Of a stretch of DNA of 64,000 bases, positions 59,801 to 64,000 are shown in pieces. The notes under the pieces are model-generated. The model was given only the letters and a program-made list of their open reading frames with translations, searched no databases and was not told the origin of the DNA. The position numbers and the translations under genes are program-made. Position 1 is the first letter of the stretch. The number at the start of each line of letters is the position of its first letter. The stretch is from Hydractinia symbiolongicarpus (taxonomy: Eukaryota; Cnidaria; Hydrozoa; Anthoathecata; Hydractiniidae). The stretch lies in assembly GCF_029227915.1 (NCBI RefSeq), contig NC_079887.1:15623650-15687649 (forward strand). Direction: 5' to 3'.

Positions 59801-62800
59801 TTTGGATTGGAACTCAAAATGCTGGAGGTTTTGGGGTCATTGGGTTGGATGTCTTTATTGGAACAGCTGTTTCAGAATGATTGATGATATCTTCTGTTTG
59901 GCTGGATGCGAAATAAACAAGTTGTGGAAAAAATTTCTTGTGTGGGTGGAGCAAATCGGACTCAAGGTACGTGATGAAGACGTAATACGGAGCTTCCGTG
60001 TGTCTATCACTTTTGCAAAGTCGATTATATTTTTCATAATTTTCTTCAATAAAGTCTATAAAACATCACCTATAAAATTGTTCTGTAATTTACCAAAAAA
60101 GGAAATTATATTAACATTGCAGCCATTACAGTGCACTTAAACTTTGAGACTTTATAACTTGGAAGCCAGATGGTGACATCAGTCATTTTTCACTGCGTGG
60201 GTAACTAGGGACCACCTAGGACCAATTGGGGTAAATTTCCCAAACCGAGGTCCCCCAATCTGTTTCGGAATGGACGGGTTGACGACGTCATAAAAACCCC
60301 TTTAAATCTCAATATCTTTCCAACCGTTTGTCAAAAGTACATCATCTTATACATTTTCTTGATCAGCGTTTCAAGATCTAACGTGGAAGGCAATAAGTAT
60401 ACAAAATTCTAGAGAAACTTTTTTGCACTTTGGTAGGGACTTTTTTGCCGTCAGCAACATTTTTAAACCTTTATATCTTCTTCTTAACCGTTTGTCAATA
60501 ACACATGATCCTATACATTTTCCTCAGCAGTATTAAAGAAAGGCAACGGAAAAACTAATTTTCTCAATTTCTTTTTTTCTATATGCACTACTGACGCGAA
60601 AAAAGCCCCTAAAAAACCTTTTTTGATCGCTAAGTGGATTTTTCCACATGCCTTATCGAGTAGTATATTAATAAAAAGTGCGTGTGCAGTCATAGTGGAT
60701 GTGTTTATTTTTCTTTTAAGCCACCGAATAAAGTACGTCGTATTTGTTAACTGCCTAAATATTACGGCACGATGCCAATGTATTTATACTGACGTCAAAA
60801 CCTTTTTTAAATTAGCGAAGCCACAGCATTGCACTTTTATGTTTAAGGCGTTATATCTTAAAAACGGCTGGAAATAACTGACTTCACCTTCCGCGGGGGT
60901 AAATAGGGGCCACCGAGGACCTAATTGGGTAAGTTTTCCAAAGCTTGACCATACCACTCGTTCCGATGACGTCTTTGAAATATTTTTAAACCCCGGCATC
61001 TCTTCAACCAATCGTCAAAAGTACACGATTCTATAATTTTTTTTGCTCTGCAAAAAAGAGCCAACAGTTAAACAATTAAAAAAAAATTAAAAATTTGTAC
61101 ATTGGTTTGTCTTTGCTGACGTCAGCAATATTTTTAAACCCTTATATCTCCTTAATCGTTGGTTGAAAGTTCACGATCCTATATATTATCTTGATCGCCT
61201 TTTTAAGCTGTACACATTGAAAAAAAACAGGCAAATAAATTTCTGATTAAATTTTTATTGTTCTTCTGCCTAAGTGGATTTCTGCACGTTCTTTATCAGC
61301 TAGTACTAATTAGTAGGCTAAGTGTGCCCCGTGTATCTGCAACAGGCAAAGTGGACGTGTCCCTTTTTTTTGGTGTCGCCGAATAGCGCATGTATCAAAT
61401 GGTAATCGACAAGTAAACCGTCGCGATGTTAACTTAAGTTAACAAAGCCATTCCATTGTTGTCGAACCATAAAATAACCCTTGGAGCTCAATATATCTGC
61501 AATTGTTTGTCAAAAGTACATGATTTGATAAATTTCCTTGATCAGCGTTTTAAGATCTGTACGAAGGCGACGGGTATACAAATTTCCAAAAAAATTTTGT
61601 ATTTTGGCGGGACCTTGTTGACGTCAGCAAAATTATCAAACACTTATATCTCCTTACCATTCTTTGAAACCACATGATCTTACACATTTTATATTATGAT
61701 TCTATACAATACATAAAGGCAACAAGTAATTCTTTCTTTTATGTTTTTTTAACTAACTGTGGAATACCGTTTCTGAATTCGCTGGTATGTCTTCCTTGCT
61801 GGGGCAATTTTCTAACCCGTTTCGAATTTTATTTTGCTTATGCAGACGCAGCTGGTCGGCTTTAAAGGTTAGGTGACATTCGTTCAAGAGATGAAGTGAA
61901 TGGTTGAATGATTTTCTAACTCTTCTTTTCATTTAACATTTTCCTCGCCGTCGTTATTTTATCTTGACTCTTTCTGCATAATAATTTTTTTTATTATCCT
62001 TCGCTTTTTATGTACTTTTAACAACGTTCTTTGCTATTTACATACAGGCGGGTAAAACGTTTCAAAACTGAATGTTGACCTGCAAACTTAGAACGTCTCT
62101 AAGTTTTCAATAAACTGTCGCAAATATGAATCTTTCTAAAAGAAATGCAGTTGCAATTAAAATTTTGCTTAAAGACGAGAAATACAACAAAGAGTTTAAT
62201 TAATTGATTTATTCTTAGATTGCACTTGCATTGGGTGACATAGCGAAGGGATTGCTAACAATGGTACAGGGGATACTTGATTTAGCTAAAGAAGTTATAG
62301 AATTTGGAAAAAAGCTCAAAGACTTCGTTGGAAAAGTTGTACAGGGCGCCATCAAGGGATTAAAATGGATAGCAGATAAAGCCCTTGATATTTTTGAACT
62401 AAGGTGAGGTTTTAACCTACAAACTTTCGTGCCTGATTCCATAAGCTTTAATCGATAATTAGTTATTCGTTAATGTTTTAGAAAGCTGATACTTAGAGCA
62501 AAAATGGATTCAGATTTTAATGCTTGCGTTGGTTACGAAATTGACGTTACAATTTTTACTAAAAAAGTCGAAGGCAGCGGTGAGGCTTGTCTGAATTTAG
62601 GATTTATAAAATCGTTAGTTGGCAGAGTAACTGATGGCGACGGTTCTCCATCAGAATTAAAAGGTATGTATTTATCACTATTTTTTTAAGGTTAAGGAAC
62701 ACGCTGCAAAAAAAGATGAAGCTTTCAAGACCTAACAACTTGTAAATTAGAGTGTTTATCAACCATTCCGCACAATTGTTCATTGACTTTTTTAACCGTC

Positions 62801-64000
62801 CCTTTCTCATGCTGGAAACATTCATAGGTATCACGAAGACGGAAAAAAATCTGGAGGAGGCGGAATCGAAGAAAATGGCTTTAGATGACGCTGAAAAGAA
62901 GTTAGAAAGTGCTGAAAAGGACGCAAAGAAGGAGGTGATTTGAAATGTTTTTAATGTTTTTGTATTACTAATCAACCTGTACTAATTAATTGGAGGTTCT
63001 CAAGATTTCTAAAGAACCATGAAGAATTGTTTTAATTACCCAAACTACAAAACATCCTAGATTTTCATGAATTCCAAAGTTGTAGGGGAGGAAGCAAATT
63101 AAAGTTCCATGCAGCGCTCACGTTAACTTCTTGTTGAAGCATGCAAATGGACGATTTTTCCATATTTTAACGCAATTCGTAATTATGTACTGAAACCATA
63201 CCAAGCAGGAGGAATATGATCGAGCACTACTTGAAGTTGTCAAATTAATGCAAAAAAAATCAAAAAAAAATCATTTTCGCGAATCAGTTATGTTTGTCGA
63301 ATATAACCATTTTACGATTTTTTTGCAATTATCTACTAGTGCTTTTTTCTATTTTAATTATTACTAGTGATCGACATGGAATCTGCTCACATCATTAGGC
63401 CTTTGACAATTATTTTTGACTGCTACAAAAACGAATACTATCTATTAACAGGTGGCAGTCCATTTAAAGCTCAACAAGAACTACGCCAATAACCTAGAAA
63501 GTGGTCAGCTGTTTAAAGAGAAAAAAAGAGACAATTAAAAAACAAAAATTTATAAAAATGTTGAATGGCCTAACATATTACATCTTACAGCCTTCATATT
63601 TTCTAGAAGCAATTTGTTAGTAGGTAGTGTTAATTATATCAATAATTAGTTCAACAAACTGTTCATATTAAACGAAAATAAAATGTCATTTTGTTAGCTC
63701 GGAGTTCTAAAATTAAACGATGCTGATCCTTTTTTTCTGTTGTGATATATCACTGATTTGTATATTTTGCATATCATTTAACCAAAAGGTAGGTGCTGAA
63801 ACGGCAAAGACATACGATGAAGAAATGAGGAGGAAAAGGGGTACCATACCAAGTCCAGAGACTATTGCTTACATAAATAAGCTGCCAAAACGCATAAAAG
63901 TTCCGACTAAGGAGGAAATGCAGTATATCAGAGCTGCAAATGAGCCTTTGCCGGATCACAATGCTAGAAGTAAGTACAGTATATACTGCAAACCCTCTTG
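41683..64000 (+). CDS. giant secreted multi-exon protein of unknown family, 22 exons in window, 3'-incomplete
   Basis: Exons: 41683-41833, 44003-44220, 44331-44552, 45245-45356, 45845-46031, 46122-46413, 46865-47216, 47404-47752, 48396-48604, 49953-50131, 50947-51148, 51256-51573, 52192-52344, 53104-53352, 56575-56801, 57268-57450, 58000-58276, 59788-59966, 62219-62403, 62482-62663, 62828-62934, 63789-63969. Every junction is GT/AG and the phases chain without a stop, about 1571 residues so far. A signal peptide (1-23) directs it to the secretory path. Residues 50-700 and 800-1200 alternate short hydrophobic beta strands; 700-760 is an acidic/Ser linker with a Glu run; RVRR (about 762-765) and RRKR (about 1525-1528) are furin-type sites; 1202-1290 and 1354-1511 are helical or coiled; 1294-1353 is Cys/Trp-rich. 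Likely extracellular or matrix/vesicle cargo; function unknown. Exon 8's acceptor is the least certain. The upstream ATG at 41662 is less likely because an ATTTTAG acceptor lies between. Confidence 0.82.
42129..42848 (+). mobile_element. piggyBac-like MITE, 720 bp, most complete copy (intron 1 of large gene)
   Basis: Flanked by TTAA (42125-42128 and 42849-42852). Left end CCCTATTCCTGACGG, right end CCCCTGACCGATTAGGG. The interior has the family blocks ATACTTACTGAGTTTCAACA, GATGACGTCACAGAAAATGT and CATAGTATGTTCGAAAAACC, plus a 16-base C run (42795-42810). No open frame. Confidence 0.85.
42853..44002. other. rest of intron 1 of large gene
   Basis: AT-rich. It carries a diverged copy (about 43403-43470) of the dispersed repeat seen near 9795-9865. 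The minus-strand frame 43385-43609 overlaps this repeat and is not supported. Confidence 0.4.
44003..44220 (+). CDS. large gene exon 2
   Basis: Starts GGKRTDIMSGSGTLSF after a phase 1 acceptor; Gly/Ser-rich, then hydrophobic strands and a single-Cys pair (SWCNL, NGCNPP). Ends phase 0 at GTAGGT. Confidence 0.8.
44331..44552 (+). CDS. large gene exon 3
   Basis: Phase 0 to phase 0. Begins VQSIKINTANLLVEMKTKV and ends ISINGAVTLGSNKAE: beta-strand-like alternation without cysteine. Confidence 0.82.
45245..45356 (+). CDS. large gene exon 4
   Basis: Phase 0 start IKIEKPSGKQLFEIKSI, ending FRINLAG in phase 1 at GTAAGG. The frame at 44955-45197 between exons 3 and 4 cannot be joined in phase. Confidence 0.82.
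45845..46031 (+). CDS. large gene exon 5
   Basis: Phase 1 start, ARNGDNFKSDWLPGTQWKVW then IAIEHVTASGDNQPLGLNG; ends phase 2 at GTTAGG. Acceptor follows a weak pyrimidine tract (TTTATGTTTCAAG). Confidence 0.78.
46122..46413 (+). CDS. large gene exon 6
   Basis: FNEKGGQAGAPFGSMFVRLP at the start; later PWCITVAPK and a Cys cluster (CATPEEDEQACSGPGCN) that probably forms disulphides. Phase 2 to phase 0. Confidence 0.83.
46865..47216 (+). CDS. large gene exon 7
   Basis: Phase 0 start IKTNDTLTECGAVPDELQ with an N-glycosylation sequon (NDT), then LPEIVTLAMSMGYSRV and an acidic turn (DYTPADKDDKDS). Ends phase 1. Longest exon with 117 residues. Confidence 0.84.
47404..47752 (+). CDS. large gene exon 8
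   Basis: LNVSFYMPKKKKGFRDQVNI includes a sequon (NVS) and a lysine patch; then alternating strands to FRFEWHFGGTTIV. The obvious AG at 47399 would be out of phase; the AG at 47403 keeps the frame. Confidence 0.75.
48396..48604 (+). CDS. large gene exon 9
   Basis: FSGNPILFGYDGAHLEAIYW ... QVSVKWLSNLSA with a sequon near its end. Phase 2 to phase 1. Confidence 0.82.
48635..48790 (+). repeat. tRNA-derived SINE-like segment
   Basis: GGTCCGCGTGGTCCAGTGGT looks like a tRNA 5' half with an RNA polymerase III A box (TGGTCCAGTGG), followed by a tRNA-like anticodon arm, but the T arm and the GGTTCRANTCC B box are missing or decayed. Not a functional tRNA gene. Confidence 0.5.
48980..49340 (-). mobile_element. 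Helitron-like larger-family fragment, minus orientation
   Basis: Shares TTTGCTGACGTCA-type, CTTATATCTCCTTA-type (in complement, AAGGAGATATAGGCG) and other blocks with units at 60115-61735. Confidence 0.55.
49953..50131 (+). CDS. large gene exon 10: acidic/Ser linker
   Basis: VFAVSNAKGSVSGTESSEEE continues as a run of six Glu, then Ser/Lys/Arg-rich sequence with a sequon (NST) near the end. Low complexity; a flexible linker just before the RVRR site. Phase 1 to 0. Confidence 0.78.
50132..50946. other. intron 10 of large gene with Helitron-like 5' part
   Basis: A 3'-truncated Helitron-like copy starts TCTATATTATAATACTCG at 50501 and runs to about 50620, reaching GGGCGAACCCG but lacking the hairpin and CTAG. 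Confidence 0.65.
50947..51148 (+). CDS. large gene exon 11: dibasic site and helix
   Basis: Begins RIIPRVRRHASS; RVRR fits the furin consensus. A charged helix (MKKGALEKAAYQLAAEDALK) and an acidic stretch follow. Phase 0 to 1. Confidence 0.82.
51256..51573 (+). CDS. large gene exon 12
   Basis: LTFLMTYQLPGDTENCLENA, then long amphipathic strands (FIQLSGYIGKKKIEISARIT) and a Cys (LECRL). Phase 1 to 1. Confidence 0.83.
52192..52344 (+). CDS. large gene exon 13
   Basis: GAIEIGFTGSISLEFAMAGI followed by a Phe/Gly/Pro-rich stretch (FGFPYLGFGDLFLSIGYSFG): hydrophobic beta repeats. Phase 1 to 1. Confidence 0.82.
52480..52569 (+). mobile_element. Helitron-like 3' part in intron 13
   Basis: AAGATGGTAGCTGTGTGTAG ... 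GGGAATTTCCATGGGTTGACAA then CTAG (52566-52569) before T: decayed tail of the short family. Confidence 0.5.
53104..53352 (+). CDS. large gene exon 14
   Basis: EFAATLWLGKLIKNDPNNND, strand-rich middle, then two Cys (VCKAFQLNCNIP) and a Gly-rich end. Phase 1 to 1. Confidence 0.83.
53557..53591. repeat. perfect 13 bp inverted repeat
   Basis: TAGGGTTATTCAT, nine bases, ATGAATAACCCTA, with no mismatch, at the start of intron 14. Confidence 0.9.
53870..55850 (+). pseudogene. decayed LINE (non-LTR retrotransposon) reverse transcriptase in intron 14
   Basis: Many stops and frameshifts, but RT landmarks are readable: IPSDWQSSVIVNCFRRNGYA, then GNYRRLKLVDQVWKVIE (54585-54711, the NYRxIxL region) and, in other frames, LLQGLAQIEYF and VRSVMLYGSQ. 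Same strand as the host gene. The aspartate catalytic box is not intact. Oldest visible insertion of this intron. Confidence 0.78.
55851..56574. other. end of intron 14, nothing further seen
   Basis: AT-rich intron sequence with no repeats or gene that I recognise. Confidence 0.4.
56575..56801 (+). CDS. large gene exon 15
   Basis: KSIPIINLEVQAGFFLKGKI then FDIEVWGHILVGPEGFDIDV: regular amphipathic strands. Phase 1 to 0. Confidence 0.83.
57268..57450 (+). CDS. large gene exon 16
   Basis: DVFEVHIEGYAEVLGIYGEI ... IHLRASYGSIDTLSFS: a further strand-rich repeat resembling exon 15 in pattern. It has no ATG, so an ORF search misses it. Phase 0 to 0. Confidence 0.8.
58000..58276 (+). CDS. large gene exon 17: helical segment
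   Basis: IVVEVKTSEFIKKLRKAIIE opens a long charged helix; AQSKVDLAKGNVASWRGDVT and ARQAELEQKKREMQTD suggest coiled coil, ending DCRQKCPK. Phase 0 to 1. Confidence 0.83.
58277..59787. other. intron 17 of large gene
   Basis: No gene or clear repeat family seen. Confidence 0.4.
59788..59966 (+). CDS. large gene exon 18: Cys/Trp-rich module
   Basis: 60 residues with seven Cys and eight Trp: CFGFLDWNSKCWRFWGHWVG, then CLYWNSCF and FCLAGCEINKLWKKF. Together with the DCRQKC end of exon 17 it looks like a compact disulphide-rich domain. Acceptor TTTATAG and donor GTACGT, phases 1 to 0. Confidence 0.78.
60115..60663 (+). mobile_element. larger Helitron-like unit, first of three in tandem (intron 18)
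   Basis: Ends GTGGATTTTTCCACATGCC then TTATCGAGTAG before T. 5' part truncated. Same internal order as 15640-16190. Confidence 0.6.
60664..61303 (+). mobile_element. larger Helitron-like unit, second of three in tandem
   Basis: Starts at the end of the previous copy, repeats the CTGACGTCA, AAATAACTGACTTCACC and GTACACGAT blocks, and ends CAGCTAG (61297-61303) before T after a GTGGATTTCTGCAC hairpin. Confidence 0.62.
61304..61735 (+). mobile_element. larger Helitron-like unit, third, 3'-truncated
   Basis: Begins where the second ends and shares blocks such as TGACGTCAGCAAAAT and TTATATCTCCTTA; no terminal hairpin found. Confidence 0.55.
62219..62403 (+). CDS. large gene exon 19: amphipathic helices
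   Basis: IALALGDIAKGLLTMVQGIL and FGKKLKDFVGKVVQGAIKGL: regular hydrophobic/Lys periodicity. Phase 0 to 2. Confidence 0.82.
62482..62663 (+). CDS. large gene exon 20
   Basis: KLILRAKMDSDFNACVGYEI, a strand-rich part with two Cys (NACVG, GEACLNLG). Phase 2 to 1. Confidence 0.82.
62828..62934 (+). CDS. large gene exon 21: coiled coil
   Basis: TEKNLEEAESKKMALDDAEK and following residues form a heptad-patterned, highly charged helix. Phase 1 to 0. Confidence 0.8.
62935..63788. other. intron 21 of large gene
   Basis: An acceptor-like ATTAACAG at about 63450 precedes a short open stretch (VAVHLKLNKNYANN) that lacks a phase-compatible donor, so I left it out. Confidence 0.4.
63789..63969 (+). CDS. 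large gene exon 22 (gene continues beyond window)
   Basis: VGAETAKTYDEEMRRKRGTI includes a furin-type RRKR. Ends AANEPLPDHNAR at a GTAAGT donor, so at least one more exon lies downstream. Confidence 0.8.

Noticed and set aside
63452-63538. Possible extra exon after ATTAACAG
   Set aside because: In phase 0 it meets TAA with no phase-compatible GT donor before it.

Overview
The window is AT-rich eukaryotic nuclear DNA. Genes are sparse, introns are common and begin and end GT...AG, and small transposon-derived repeats lie between and inside the genes. Gene content (single-exon class A GPCRs, a DUF1772 protein, lineage-restricted small membrane proteins) and repeat content (Penelope-like, Helitron-like, piggyBac-like and pogo-like relics) fit an early-branching metazoan. 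A cnidarian, probably a hydrozoan, is my best guess; this is inferred from character, not from a database match.

Layout: a minus-strand intronless class A GPCR (1699-2607); a long repeat-bearing intergenic region; a small three-exon type I membrane protein on the plus strand (11727-14652) whose introns hold a Helitron-like dimer, a piggyBac-like MITE and a long inverted-repeat element; two tandem Helitron-like units (about 15640-16731); a second minus-strand intronless GPCR (17570-18547); a pair of tandem paralogous short membrane proteins (21597-21809 and 25245-25475) separated by a pogo-like MITE; a three-exon minus-strand DUF1772 gene (26289-30529); then a repeat-rich block (31465-39600) with an AACGTTA-rich TIR element, a piggyBac-like MITE, a Penelope-like relic with its GIY-YIG endonuclease remnant, pogo-like relics and a 1.7 kb fold-back structure.

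The last third (41683 to beyond 64000) is one large plus-strand gene. I could chain 22 exons with compatible splice phases from a signal peptide to the window edge (about 1571 residues so far; the gene continues). The predicted product is secreted, beta-rich in its N-terminal and central parts, carries an acidic/serine linker followed by a dibasic RVRR site, then more beta-rich modules, a helical segment, a Cys/Trp-rich exon and coiled coils, and a second multibasic site (RRKR). I do not recognise the family. Its introns carry a piggyBac-like MITE, a tRNA-derived-looking sequence, a decayed LINE and tandem Helitron-like units.

The genes show no sign of forming one pathway. The two GPCRs and the small membrane proteins are cell-surface proteins and the giant gene is extracellular. 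I find no CRISPR array, rRNA gene or convincing intact tRNA gene.
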